Shown: positions 14,335 to 23,086 of the stretch, piece after piece
Layout of the letters: each line of letters opens with the position of its first letter
How positions within the stretch are numbered: position 1 is the stretch's first letter
NCBI GenBank assembly: GCA_019313695.1
Contig: JAFDAS010000020.1
Coordinates: forward strand, 1 to 33,277
DNA length: 33,277 nucleotides
Direction of reading: 5' to 3'
From: Deltaproteobacteria bacterium
Lineage (GTDB): Bacteria > Desulfobacterota > Syntrophia > Syntrophales > UBA2210
Made by a program: the position numbers and the translations under genes
The notes under the pieces: generated by a model
The model's database searches: none
Told to the model about the DNA's origin: nothing
What the model saw: the letters and a program-made list of their open reading frames with translations, nothing else

Positions 14335-14880
14335 CTACCTTAGTCTGTCTATCGAGAGGCGGTTGTACGAGCCGCTAGAGTTCAATGTCCTAGCACCGCC
14401 AGAATCCTGATATGCCTTTATCTGAATGGTCTGGGTCGCTTCCAGATAGACCGTGTGGTTGAGGGAGCATGAGGGTTTGTGTGTCGTGTTCACTTGGGAC
14501 TCCCAGCTCGTACCCGAGCATCGGTGCTGACTGTTGGCATACAACCGCAATTCGGCTATCTTCCCCACATCCCAGGTGCCAGAACTGAAGCCCACATGGG
14601 CCGAGACGTGGTAGTATCCCGTGACAGTCGCCGTAAACGTACCGGCGCTGTGTTCGGTCTCCGAGTCGTAGTATTCGCTGGCCCACGGGATCACCGTCTC
14701 CGTAGAATCGGGTATAGAAGTGGCCACATCGTGATACACCGACACATGTGACAGAGCATCTAAGGCGGTCTCTAACGCCGCCAGATCGTCCGTCACATCG
14801 TCGATACCAGTCTCGATACGGTTGAGTTCGGTATCGCTGATATTGTCATCTGTGGCCCAGGTCTTGGGTGTGAACGCCAT
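14335..14880 (-). CDS. Tail fibre / receptor-binding protein, C1q-like
   Basis: 181 residues. The N-terminus (FTPKTWATDDNISDTELNRIE) is the short entry segment seen on many phage tail-tip proteins, followed by a coiled coil (about 22-43) and a beta-sandwich with C1q/TNF-like pattern (TFTATVTGYYHVSAHVGF; later HTVYLEATQTIQI). It is probably a trimeric host-binding tip. AGGAGGAG lies upstream of the ATG. Last gene of the late operon. Confidence 0.65.
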   Translation of the reverse strand: MAFTPKTWATDDNISDTELNRIETGIDDVTDDLAALETALDALSHVSVYHDVATSIPDSTETVIPWASEYYDSETEHSAGTFTATVTGYYHVSAHVGFSSGTWDVGKIAELRLYANSQHRCSGTSWESQVNTTHKPSCSLNHTVYLEATQTIQIKAYQDSGGARTLNSSGSYNRLSIDRLR

Positions 14881-14892
14881 CGCTGTCTCCTC

Positions 14893-16854
14893 CTAGTATG
14901 GATCTTCGACGACGGTGTATTCGCCGTCGGTAGCACCGTTGAATTTACGTCTGATTGCAGTAACGATGACGGGAATGCCATCAGGCACAGCCAGTGTGTC
15001 TAGCTTCACCCTATCGCCTACTTCTATAGCGGGGTCGTCCCGCATACTGAACTTGTAACTCATAGCTGTCTTGAAAGTGTGGTATCGGTCGTACATCGCC
15101 AGAGCCATCGTTCGGTCAGACGCTATCGGATTGTCGAAATCCTTAGTCTCACCTCTGACCGTATCGTAGGTCTTGGACAGTTGACTCTCACCGAAAGTCA
15201 CCGCGTTGCCCGAAAGGACTAGTGTGAACGTGCCGACAAAATCGGGCGTAGCATCGAATGTCGTGCTGTAGGTGTTGTATGTCGGAGATCCGTTCAGAGT
15301 GGCATCCGTAAGTTCTAACGAGCCGCCAGAGCAGGGGTCATGCGTGATTGTGAATGTAGTCTGGTCGGTGGTGACAGCTTCAATAGCTGCTTCCATTATC
15401 GTAGTGCTGCCTACTGCTGTGTTATAGGTACGTAGTTTTCCTTGTATGGTGGTGACGTTCTCACCTTTGATAGTTTCTGGACGGTCGTAGATACGGTCGA
15501 TGTCCAGATGGTAGTCCAGCGCCGAACCGAGGTCTGGTACGATATCCAACGAGCCGTCAGAGCGATGGAGCAGATGTGCCCCACAGTATGCTGCGAGCAT
15601 CGTCAAGGCTTTCCTATGCGTTACCGGGGGAATTGGTATGTCTACCATCACGGTGTCGAAAGCCGAGTCGATGTGATAGTAGTCGTAGCCAGTGCGCTCC
15701 CAGATCAAAGTAGTGTCTGAGGCTACGCACCCAGCGTCGCCTATGACGTAGCCCCAATCCCCCTCTGCGGGAAAATCCACATCGTCTAGCACTTCTGCGA
15801 ACAGTGTAGACGCGGCTATACCACCCCCGTCATACCGTCCACCGTAGAAAATGTTAGTGTCCAGCCAAGTAGTGAAAGATTCCCCCTGAACTGTCAGGTA
15901 CTTGTCGTCTTTGGATATCTTACTTTCCGTGAATTTCTGACGAGTGATGGGGATGTTATCGAAATCCCCCGCGCTGTAGAAGTATCCTAAGCCCGCGTCG
16001 ATGAAGCCTGATTTCTGTAGTTCCAGCTTCATATACGGATTGGTAAAATCGTAAGGGTTTGGGGTGGCGGTATAGAGCCTGCCCCCGCCGATTCCGGCGA
16101 TGAGATGCGACCCGTCAGAGTCAGAGGCTACGACGCTCCAACCCTCAGTCCCTTCTTCGGCTGGCTGACGGTCAGTCCAAGTAACTCCGCCGTTGGCAGA
16201 AGTGTGGAGTATGCCTACGTTGTTTGCCACGATGAGATTAGACCCGTCAGAGTCAGAGGCTACGGAAGCCCAGCCCGCCGTCCCATCAACGCCTGTGGGC
16301 CGACGCTCAGTCCAGGTGACTCCGCTATCGTCGGAGGTGTAGAGTCTGCCAGCCCATTTTCCCGCGATGAGATGCGACCCATCAGAGTCAGAGGCTACGG
16401 TATTCCAGTTCCCGGCTACAGCTTCAACGGGATGACGGTTAGTCCAAGTGGCCCCACTATCGTCGGAGATATAAAGTTTGTCAACCGAAGCTGCCGCGAT
16501 AAGATTAGACCCGTCAGAATCAGAGGCTACAGCATACCAGTCCTCGTCTGCATCCCCGGCTGGCTGGCGCTCAGTCCAGTTGGCTCCGCTATCGTCGGAG
16601 GTGTAGAGCCTGCCCCCGCCGATTCCGGCGATGAGATGCGACCCATCAGAATCAGAGGCTACGACGCTCCAGCCCTTGTCCGCATCCCCGGCTGGCTGGC
16701 GCTCAGTCCAGTTGGCTCCGCTATCGTCGGAGGTGTAGAGTCTGCCACCATAAACCCCGGCGATGAGGTTGCGACCATTTGCCTCAGAGGAAGACGCTAA
16801 GGCCCACCAGTCCTTGTCTACATCCCCTGCGGGCCGACGCTCAGTCCAGATCAT
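14893..16854 (-). CDS. Tail hub (Tal-like) C-terminal part with N-terminal Asp-box propeller
   Basis: 653 residues. Residues 2 to about 268 are six repeats of 44-45 residues (WTER-PAGD...W...VASDSDGS-LIAG...GRLYTSDDSGANW), five with an Asp-box (S-x-D-x-G-x-x-W type). The chain starts at the strand after an Asp-box and the sixth repeat lacks one, so the ring could close by joining first and last strands. From YDFTNPYMKLEL onward it is a phage tail-hub domain (TMLAAYCGAHLLHRSDGSLDI). The start is set by AAGGAG 9 bases upstream. The hub's missing N-terminus seems to be the separate gene at 16869-17105. Confidence 0.7.
   Translation of the reverse strand: MIWTERRPAGDVDKDWWALASSSEANGRNLIAGVYGGRLYTSDDSGANWTERQPAGDADKGWSVVASDSDGSHLIAGIGGGRLYTSDDSGANWTERQPAGDADEDWYAVASDSDGSNLIAAASVDKLYISDDSGATWTNRHPVEAVAGNWNTVASDSDGSHLIAGKWAGRLYTSDDSGVTWTERRPTGVDGTAGWASVASDSDGSNLIVANNVGILHTSANGGVTWTDRQPAEEGTEGWSVVASDSDGSHLIAGIGGGRLYTATPNPYDFTNPYMKLELQKSGFIDAGLGYFYSAGDFDNIPITRQKFTESKISKDDKYLTVQGESFTTWLDTNIFYGGRYDGGGIAASTLFAEVLDDVDFPAEGDWGYVIGDAGCVASDTTLIWERTGYDYYHIDSAFDTVMVDIPIPPVTHRKALTMLAAYCGAHLLHRSDGSLDIVPDLGSALDYHLDIDRIYDRPETIKGENVTTIQGKLRTYNTAVGSTTIMEAAIEAVTTDQTTFTITHDPCSGGSLELTDATLNGSPTYNTYSTTFDATPDFVGTFTLVLSGNAVTFGESQLSKTYDTVRGETKDFDNPIASDRTMALAMYDRYHTFKTAMSYKFSMRDDPAIEVGDRVKLDTLAVPDGIPVIVTAIRRKFNGATDGEYTVVEDPY
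16060..16854 (-). repeat. Six tandem Asp-box repeats (132-135 bp units)
   Basis: Units recur every 132 bases (matching points at 16325, 16457, 16589 and 16721) with one 135-base unit. Units 2 and 6 encode identical 25-residue segments although they are not adjacent, pointing to recent exchange within the array. The array is coding; it is not a CRISPR, since there are no short repeats with unique spacers. Confidence 0.85.
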
Positions 16855-16868
16855 TCTGGATGCTCCTT

Positions 16869-17105
16869 CTACTCGGTCTCGCTCTCCACTGTCAGACTAC
16901 ACGACTCCAACGGGATAGTCGTACCCGTCGGGTCGAATATGCTATTAACAGTAGCCTCAACAGCATTGTTGAACATCGCATCATTCAGTACGTGCCAGCG
17001 AGTGAATCCGTCATCATCCCGTGTCTCGAAGAACCCATCCAACCTACTGGGGTCAGATGCCGTCTCCTCCTGATTCGACTCCCACGCTGCGCTCACAGTC
17101 CTCAT
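16869..17105 (-). CDS. Tail hub N-terminal segment (split gene) or small tail protein
   Basis: 78 residues with a strand-rich ending IPLESCSLTVESETE. In phage hub proteins of the DUF5048-like kind, a SCSLTV strand near the N-terminus is soon followed by a YDxTNPY segment; here that continuation appears only after the propeller in the next gene, which is in another frame. I therefore read it as the detached N-terminus of the hub. It could instead be an unrelated small tail gene. Confidence 0.5.
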   Translation of the reverse strand: MRTVSAAWESNQEETASDPSRLDGFFETRDDDGFTRWHVLNDAMFNNAVEATVNSIFDPTGTTIPLESCSLTVESETE

Positions 17106-17107
17106 AG

Positions 17108-17497
17108 CTATATCTCTATCAGGTTAGCTTGGATATCCTGCCAATACTTAGGATGACCCGTGCCGGGATTCGTTATCATAATGGGCTTACCCATGCGGTC
17201 TCCGACGTACATGTCGATACTGCGGTAGGTCTTCGTTCGAGGGTCATACACGGTGAACGCATTGACGAATGAACCACCCTGGGATCTGTCCCAAATCTTG
17301 AGTAGAGCCTGGAACTGTGTCGGGGTGAGGATTTTCCAGTTCAATTCTATTTTCAGCTTGTCGTTACCGATGACCTGTCCGATGAACTGACCGTTGGCAT
17401 TACGTCCAGCGTTGACCAACGTGGAGATAGTAACGTTCCCACTATCGAACGCAGGTTCAGGTATCTCGATACCCGCTGTGGTCTTTACCCAGGCCAT
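17108..17497 (-). CDS. Small tail / baseplate protein
   Basis: 129 residues. Order: MAWVKTTAGIEIPEPAF, a GNVTISTLVNAGR strand, a KIELNWKILTPTQFQALLKIWD segment, and TYRSIDMYVGDRM. It lies between tape measure and hub, where the distal tail protein normally is, but it is shorter than usual. The pattern recalls small Gram-positive phage tail proteins of the DUF6711 type. Its stop is 3 bases before the next gene's start. Confidence 0.55.
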   Translation of the reverse strand: MAWVKTTAGIEIPEPAFDSGNVTISTLVNAGRNANGQFIGQVIGNDKLKIELNWKILTPTQFQALLKIWDRSQGGSFVNAFTVYDPRTKTYRSIDMYVGDRMGKPIMITNPGTGHPKYWQDIQANLIEI

Positions 17498-20400
17498 TAT
17501 GTACTCCCTACTAGCCCTACAGTCGCGCCTGTGCGCCTTTCACCTTTACGGAGCACCACGCCTACACGTTCACCGTCTAGATAGATGTCACCCGAATCCT
17601 TGTCGCCGTCGCCCATACTTATCCCGGCCATGACACCTTTGAACACAGCAGATCCGACAGCTTCGACGAATCCGCTGTTCTCAAGAGGCATGACGGTGTT
17701 CGGGTTCCCACCGAATGAGCCTGTGAGTTCCGGCCCAGATTCGCCTGCGATGAATAAACTGCCTGTAGGCGGCAGACCGCCTGACGCAAAGCGCGGTACT
17801 TGTCCATGTCGTTCGTAGTTCGCGGTCATATCTAAAACTACTTTGAGGGGGTTAGAGGCTAAGTTGTATACGTCTTGCATTTCGTCGTGAAGCCTATTCC
17901 AACCACCTTCGATTCGACCTATGTTTCGTACTGCGTCTTCTGCGGTTTGGGCTATATCATAATCTACAGTCGTATCGTTGACCCGTATTTGTGCTCGCTC
18001 AACTCGGATATTAGCCTGCTCTATATCATCTAAAGTTGATTCGGAATCAGCCATAACTCTATCGCGTTCTTCTTCTGCTGCTGTGAGATCTAGTATTGCC
18101 TGTCGTTTAGCCAGATCCGCTTCAAGCGTTGTTCGTTGTGCCGCAGCGAGAGAATCTGTAGCAACCATAACTCCTTCGATACTTCTGGCGGTGATGTCAG
18201 CAACACCTCCGAGTGTTTCTAGTACATCGCCATAGTCCTCAGAGGCGAAACCTGCATCTTTTTGCGAACCTTTGACATCTTCCAATTTCTCGTTGTATGC
18301 CTGGAACGCGCCCTGTGTTCTTTCAACACCTTCTTTAGTGCCAGCTAAGAATCCAGTTACAGAACTACCAGCACCGATCAGTGTATCCTTGACGCCCTGA
18401 CTCATAGCTTCGAATGAGCTGCGTACTAAATCAGCATCTCCGGTGAGTATGCCTCGCTGTATGTTGAATGCGCTGACCAAAACGGTGATGGCACCCGCGA
18501 TTGCTTGGATACTTCCTGAGATAGCATATGCCGCACCATTGAATATGCCGACCCAACCGCTTATAGCTAGTCTGACTGGCCCACCGAATTGCATGATGAA
18601 ATCGTAAAGACCTTCAAGGATAGGCATGATAGGCTCAAGTGCGATTTTTATTTGATCCCATGCGGTTGACATCGCTTCGATGGCTGGCCCTGCACCCTCT
18701 TTTATGTGCTCCCAGGTCTCCGCGAACAAATCGCCGATTTTCCCACCGACAAATTTGATTTCACCCCAGTTTTTCCAAAGGATGTATGCGATACCGGCGA
18801 TAATCCCAACGATAAGTGCGAACTTACCTGCCGCGATTGCCGCCGCGCCAGCGAATCCGCCGAGTGTGGTACTCCCAGTGGCTAATTTTGAGAAGAATAA
18901 TCCGACTCGGGTAGTGATGTTGCCCTTACCGCCGATAAATAGAAGACCGAAATCCTTGATTATTCCAGTAGCCGCAGATAATCCGGTCACTTTCCAAAGG
19001 AAGCCCCCGAGATACCCCGTGATTTTCAGCAAGAAACCCAAACCCTTGAGACCCATCAAAACTCCAAGAACTTCACCGATCTTCCTAGCTGCGGCTGGAT
19101 TTTCATTGAACCAGTCTAGCACCAGTGTGAATCGGTCAAGCAAATATACACCGTACGTGTTCAATGCCCACGTAGCTAACGGAGATAATACCTTGTTGTA
19201 GAAATCCGTGAAACCCTGCCAGATGTTCGCTAAGAACGGCTTGAGGGCAGTCCAGGTATTTTCAAGAGCTGTGATGAACGGTTCCAAACGCTGAGTAGCT
19301 ATCTTGATCTTATCGCCTATCTTCTCCATTAGATCGGCGAAGGGGTTTTCCAGCAACTTGTCCATCTCTAATCGAATAGCTTCGATAAGGTCTGTGAGAT
19401 CCCCAGCGCCACCACCGATCACCGCAACATCTATCGTTGCTGGGGTTAAGATATTCAACTCATCTATGCCAAGCGTGTAGTCCCGCATCTTTTTGACCGC
19501 ATCAGCCGCGCCTTCGGCGGCATCTTCGGTCGCTTGCATGTTCTCTGCAAGTACATCTGAGAAAGACATATCAGGCATCGACGCCTCAAACGCTTCAGGA
19601 TCAATACCCAAACGTAGACCGAGACCTTTAGCCATCTGCCCCAAGGCACGAACGAAGTAAATAAGATATGGCAACACGGCTTGAAGCGCTGGAACAAGAA
19701 GCGCACCGATACTTCGCGCTGTGATTTTGATTTGATCACCGAATACCCGCATCAGGTTGGCTGGTTGTAACAATGTACGAGCCATGTCACCCTGCACCAC
19801 GGCACTCTGACGGTAAATGGTAATGAGCCGCAACAGGACTTTCTCGTGCTGTGTCATATCAGAGATGTTCTTCTGAATGCCCAGCGAGAAGGCCGTTTCT
19901 TGTAGTGTGGCCTGTTGGATATCTCCACCCAATGAACGAATGGCTCGGGCTTGCCCTGTAAGAACGGCCTGCATCTTGGTGAACACATCGTCTAGTTGCA
20001 TATTACGCAACGAAGCGAAGTCAAATGTAAGTCTAGTCAGGATCTCACTGAGTGCGTAGGCGTTATCGTTTGTCACACCGATGGCTTCTGCTACCTGGAA
20101 GAAGGTAGCTTGGTACTCCATGATGCGCTTTGGGTCGAGACCGAACGCGGTACTCATCCCAGAAACGAATCTCTCAGCTTCGACTCGATTATTTCGCATA
20201 GCGACCTGGAACAAGTTCATGGTCTCGATATAATCCACTGCACCGCCGACTAGGAACTTGAACGTGCCAACAAGTGCGGTAAGGATAAAAAATGCGAAGA
20301 AAATGTAACTTCTCAATTGAATAAAACTAGTTTTGAGAAGTCGAAGGACGCGACCGCCGTGTTTACCCATGCCTAGAAGTTTGGCGGTGACACCTCGGAT

Positions 20401-20856
20401 TTGTGTTCCGACCGATGCGATAACCGGGCGTAATTGAGAAAAACTAACCCTGAGTTTGGTACTAATAACGCCCATTTGAGTTTTGATGGTGGTGAGAGTT
20501 GTGCGTAATTTGGTAAATGCGATATTGGTTTTGCTGACCGCAGCGGTCGCGGTTGCCGCAACCTGCTGGGCTTCGATCCCCGGTGTCACAGAAAACGCAT
20601 CACCCATCCGTGTCACACTAGTAGGCATTACTCCAGTCGTTGTGACGCTTTGTACTCGCCCAATGCTTTTCATCACAGCGGGGCTGATTCGCGCTGTAGT
20701 CCGCGCAAGTGCACCCATTTTGGTGACTACAGGGCCGAGTATGGTGTGTAGTCCGCGTAATGCCTCAGTGAGTGCTGTGACGCTAGCCACAGCGGTCTCG
20801 GTCTGTGTTGCTATTTGAATGGCTAGTGCATCAACGGTGATTTCTTTATCTGCCAT
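17497..20856 (-). CDS. Tape measure protein
   Basis: 1119 residues, the longest gene of the tail group, directly after the tail chaperones. Mostly helical and low-complexity, with hydrophobic segments at about 184-208 (FFAFFILTALVGTFKFLVGG) and about 690-710 (FALIVGIIAGIAYILW), and a long charged helix near 930-1000. The family sets tail length and is injected with the DNA, where the hydrophobic parts can enter the membrane. At about 1.5 Angstrom per residue this predicts a tail near 160-170 nm. Confidence 0.92.
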   Translation of the reverse strand: MADKEITVDALAIQIATQTETAVASVTALTEALRGLHTILGPVVTKMGALARTTARISPAVMKSIGRVQSVTTTGVMPTSVTRMGDAFSVTPGIEAQQVAATATAAVSKTNIAFTKLRTTLTTIKTQMGVISTKLRVSFSQLRPVIASVGTQIRGVTAKLLGMGKHGGRVLRLLKTSFIQLRSYIFFAFFILTALVGTFKFLVGGAVDYIETMNLFQVAMRNNRVEAERFVSGMSTAFGLDPKRIMEYQATFFQVAEAIGVTNDNAYALSEILTRLTFDFASLRNMQLDDVFTKMQAVLTGQARAIRSLGGDIQQATLQETAFSLGIQKNISDMTQHEKVLLRLITIYRQSAVVQGDMARTLLQPANLMRVFGDQIKITARSIGALLVPALQAVLPYLIYFVRALGQMAKGLGLRLGIDPEAFEASMPDMSFSDVLAENMQATEDAAEGAADAVKKMRDYTLGIDELNILTPATIDVAVIGGGAGDLTDLIEAIRLEMDKLLENPFADLMEKIGDKIKIATQRLEPFITALENTWTALKPFLANIWQGFTDFYNKVLSPLATWALNTYGVYLLDRFTLVLDWFNENPAAARKIGEVLGVLMGLKGLGFLLKITGYLGGFLWKVTGLSAATGIIKDFGLLFIGGKGNITTRVGLFFSKLATGSTTLGGFAGAAAIAAGKFALIVGIIAGIAYILWKNWGEIKFVGGKIGDLFAETWEHIKEGAGPAIEAMSTAWDQIKIALEPIMPILEGLYDFIMQFGGPVRLAISGWVGIFNGAAYAISGSIQAIAGAITVLVSAFNIQRGILTGDADLVRSSFEAMSQGVKDTLIGAGSSVTGFLAGTKEGVERTQGAFQAYNEKLEDVKGSQKDAGFASEDYGDVLETLGGVADITARSIEGVMVATDSLAAAQRTTLEADLAKRQAILDLTAAEEERDRVMADSESTLDDIEQANIRVERAQIRVNDTTVDYDIAQTAEDAVRNIGRIEGGWNRLHDEMQDVYNLASNPLKVVLDMTANYERHGQVPRFASGGLPPTGSLFIAGESGPELTGSFGGNPNTVMPLENSGFVEAVGSAVFKGVMAGISMGDGDKDSGDIYLDGERVGVVLRKGERRTGATVGLVGST

Positions 20857-20891
20857 CAGGCATCCTTCTTATGAGAACGGGACGAACACCG

Positions 20892-21269
20892 CTACGCAGC
20901 ATCCGTCCCGTCTGGCACATTCGGCACCGCATACTCCTGGTTCGGAGTTGTACGCGATAAGGCCGCAGCTACAGCTAGGAAATCGTTCTGTGCTTTCACC
21001 AATTCCCGTTCGCGTTTTTGTTCTGCCAACTGCTCATCCAGTTCTGCCGCGATAAGCGGCTCCGCTGGATACTTAGCCTTACTGGTCTTCGAGAACGCCT
21101 GAGAGAGCACCACGCCTACGCCTGCCATGACATAGCGGCCTGTGTTCCACGCGAGGAAGTCGTTCCGCACGATTCCGTTGCGCTGTTGTATCTCATCGAC
21201 CTCAATAGCGAAACTGACGATCTCAGGATCACCATGCCAGAAATCTTCGTAACTGACACCTATCGCCAT
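20892..21269 (-). CDS. Tail assembly chaperone, downstream part (T of G/GT)
   Basis: 125 residues from the first ATG (MAIGVSYEDFWHGDPE), but the frame is open upstream to 21383, across the end of the preceding chaperone gene, with protein-like sequence there (TEYFEDLCPQV). This is the classic layout for a frameshifted G-T fusion. The first ATG has no clear ribosome site. A charged helix (about 78-98) leads to a P/N-rich end. The fusion helps wrap the tape measure with tail tube protein. Confidence 0.7.
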   Translation of the reverse strand: MAIGVSYEDFWHGDPEIVSFAIEVDEIQQRNGIVRNDFLAWNTGRYVMAGVGVVLSQAFSKTSKAKYPAEPLIAAELDEQLAEQKRERELVKAQNDFLAVAAALSRTTPNQEYAVPNVPDGTDAA

Positions 21270-21355
21270 GACCTGTGGACACAGATCCTCGAAATACTCT
21301 GTGTTCGAGGTATAGACTTTAGCTTTTGTGTCAGTTTGGTGCGAATCGGAGTCGT

Positions 21356-21661
21356 CTACTCCGACCCGCCCAAGCCGAAAAGGTTAGCGTATGCCTCAGA
21401 CAATTCCTCGAACAGTTTCGTGAATTCGAACGTCGCGGGTATCTCACCATCAGATTCGAGCAACGCATCGAGCATCGTCGCGGCTTTGGCCGGATTGATC
21501 TTGTATCGGCTATACAGCGACGCGAAGAACAGCCAGTTGATAGCCGAGAATGGTTTCTCGGCTATCTCTGACGCGCAAAGTCCCTGTTCCTCTGCGACAC
21601 GAACACCTGCCCGTGTCATCTTCAGTTCGTAAGACTTTCCCTCATATTCAAAATCAGTCAT
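21356..21661 (-). CDS. Tail assembly chaperone (G)
   Basis: 101 residues. Starts MTDFEYEGKSYELKMT, then an all-helical body (RAGVRVAEEQG; INPAKAATMLDALLE), typical of small siphovirus tail chaperones between tail tube and tape measure genes. Ends FGLGGSE. AAGGAGAG precedes its ATG. Probably also made as a longer -1 frameshift product with the next gene. Confidence 0.75.
   Translation of the reverse strand: MTDFEYEGKSYELKMTRAGVRVAEEQGLCASEIAEKPFSAINWLFFASLYSRYKINPAKAATMLDALLESDGEIPATFEFTKLFEELSEAYANLFGLGGSE
21377..21383 (-). promoter_or_regulatory. Candidate -1 frameshift site in tail chaperones
   Basis: Minus-strand CCTTTTC (codons CTT TTC in the G frame) lies inside the only overlap where a -1 shift can join the frames: after an in-frame TAA at 21386-21384 of the second frame and before the TAG at 21358-21356 of the first. 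It is not a perfect X-XXY-YYZ heptamer. The fused product would continue ...LF-R-LGRVGVDDSDS. Confidence 0.45.
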
Positions 21662-21686
21662 AACGCTCTCCTTCGGGTAGGGCTAC

Positions 21687-22148
21687 TTACGATACTTCGT
21701 TTTCATCGACAGCTGTGAGCGCAGTCGCCTGCGAGATATAGAGCGTGGTCGTGGCCACAGCATCTACGGAACTCTCACCGGGGGCTACATTGTCGATGGT
21801 ACCAGTCCACCAATACCCCTTGGAAAGAGGCGCGGGGAACGATACTTTGAACGCACGAGCGGTGCCGTCCTCAGCATCAGCAGCGGCCAGAGCGACAGCC
21901 GTGACGAGAGCTGAAGTCATGTTCGCGCCGAACTCGAATGAGCCACCGAGGTCTTGCAGACCGTTGATATAGGTCTTCTGAACAGTCTCGGCCAACGTGG
22001 TCGAGTCTAGCTTCGCCGGACTAGAACTCAGAGCTGGTGTTGATGTGATATCCGTGAGCGCAGTCCAAGATACGGGTTCGGCTGGAACCTCGTCGGTTAC
22101 AACAGAGGTACCATAGTACAGTGTGATACCAGCGGTACTTTGTGCCAT
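21687..22148 (-). CDS. Major tail (tube) protein
   Basis: 153 residues. Begins MAQSTAGITLYYG..., with ALTDITSTPAL, SSSPAKLDSTTL and QDLGGSFEFGANM, the order seen in siphovirus tail tube proteins, and later ARAFKVSFPAP. Hexamer rings of this protein form the tail tube. AAGGAG precedes the ATG. Its last bases share a 15-base run with the end of the capsid gene. Confidence 0.8.
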   Translation of the reverse strand: MAQSTAGITLYYGTSVVTDEVPAEPVSWTALTDITSTPALSSSPAKLDSTTLAETVQKTYINGLQDLGGSFEFGANMTSALVTAVALAAADAEDGTARAFKVSFPAPLSKGYWWTGTIDNVAPGESSVDAVATTTLYISQATALTAVDENEVS

Positions 22149-22158
22149 TTGTTACTCC

Positions 22159-22572
22159 TTACGGTCGATATGAATAGCCTGACGCATCTAGTACACAATC
22201 GCCACGCCAGAAGTGTACTAGCACATCTGCGGCGACAGCTTCCTTTCTAACGGTACGACGAGTGATTTTGAATGTGGTGTCCAGCAAGTCACTCACTTCG
22301 CCTACCAACAGATGCCCCGCCGCCCAGCGTGTGAGCGCCGTGTCATCCTCGTCGAGACAGTTCTGTGTGTGAATGTCGATCTGATACGAAAGAAGTGTCT
22401 CGATCTCCCCAGTCTCAGTACCGTGGGTTATCGGTTTGTTGACGATCTCATGCACCACCATAAGCGGATAGGTTTTTGCTGACTCATCGAATGGCTCTCT
22501 AACACTCACCCCCGGAATGGTGAACGTGTGGTCACTAAGCGCTGAGAAAACGTCATCGTAGGCGCTTTGCAC
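22159..22572 (-). CDS. Tail terminator / completion protein
   Basis: 137 residues. Starts MQSAYDDVFSALSD, then YPLMVVHEIVNKPITHGTETGEIE and YQIDIHTQ, a pattern found in small head-tail joining proteins of the DUF3168/tail-terminator type. Position between the HK97 gp10-like gene and the tail tube supports this. It overlaps the previous gene by 20 bases. Confidence 0.65.
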   Translation of the reverse strand: MQSAYDDVFSALSDHTFTIPGVSVREPFDESAKTYPLMVVHEIVNKPITHGTETGEIETLLSYQIDIHTQNCLDEDDTALTRWAAGHLLVGEVSDLLDTTFKITRRTVRKEAVAADVLVHFWRGDCVLDASGYSYRP

Positions 22573-23086
22573 GATCCACCGCTCCGTTCAATAGTTTGAT
22601 GGCTGGTTCTTTCATCACAGGCGAGTGCAGTATCCTTGACGCATCGTACATCGGTGCGTATGGTGGTATGCCGTGAGATATCTGTCCGCCCAACTTAGTG
22701 TCTTCGTATCCCCATGACTTTTTGGTCGGGTCGGGATGATACCCGGCTTTCGCCATCGCGGTACCGCCATAATTCCCCATCGCGCCTGTAGCGCCAGTAC
22801 CGAACTCAAGGTAGGCAATCTGTTCACCGCGCCAGACGAGTTCATGGCCTTCTAGGGCGGGTTCTACCTTTAGTGAAGCGTTAGGGTTCTCTCCACCCAG
22901 ATAGTTACCATCCAGGTCGGTCATGCCTGCGAAGTTGCTCTGAACCTCAGTAGCCATCTTCCGGCACATCGCTCGTTCGATATCGCCGCCGAGATTCCCT
23001 TTGAGTTCTTTCGCTAGAGCGTTCAGATTACGTCGTAGCTTTCTGATGCTAACAACACTCAGAGGTACAACAACGGCGCTACCCAT
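22553..23086 (-). CDS. HK97 gp10-like head-tail protein
   Basis: 177 residues. A basic N-terminal helical part (SIRKLRRNLNALAKELKG) is followed by YLEFGTGATG, the hallmark of gp10-like tail-completion proteins, and a C-terminal helix (MKEPAIKLLNGAVDRAKR). It acts at the junction of head and tail. Overlaps the neighbour on each side by 8-20 bases. Confidence 0.75.
   Translation of the reverse strand: MGSAVVVPLSVVSIRKLRRNLNALAKELKGNLGGDIERAMCRKMATEVQSNFAGMTDLDGNYLGGENPNASLKVEPALEGHELVWRGEQIAYLEFGTGATGAMGNYGGTAMAKAGYHPDPTKKSWGYEDTKLGGQISHGIPPYAPMYDASRILHSPVMKEPAIKLLNGAVDRAKRLR

Noticed and set aside
16105..16800. Plus-strand frame of 231 codons with RVRGY repeats
   Set aside because: It is the antisense image of the propeller repeats; repeat length divisible by three keeps it open. 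No ribosome site.
16060..16854. CRISPR-like periodic repeats
   Set aside because: Units of 132-135 bases are coding and similar throughout; there are no short repeats with unique spacers and no cas genes.
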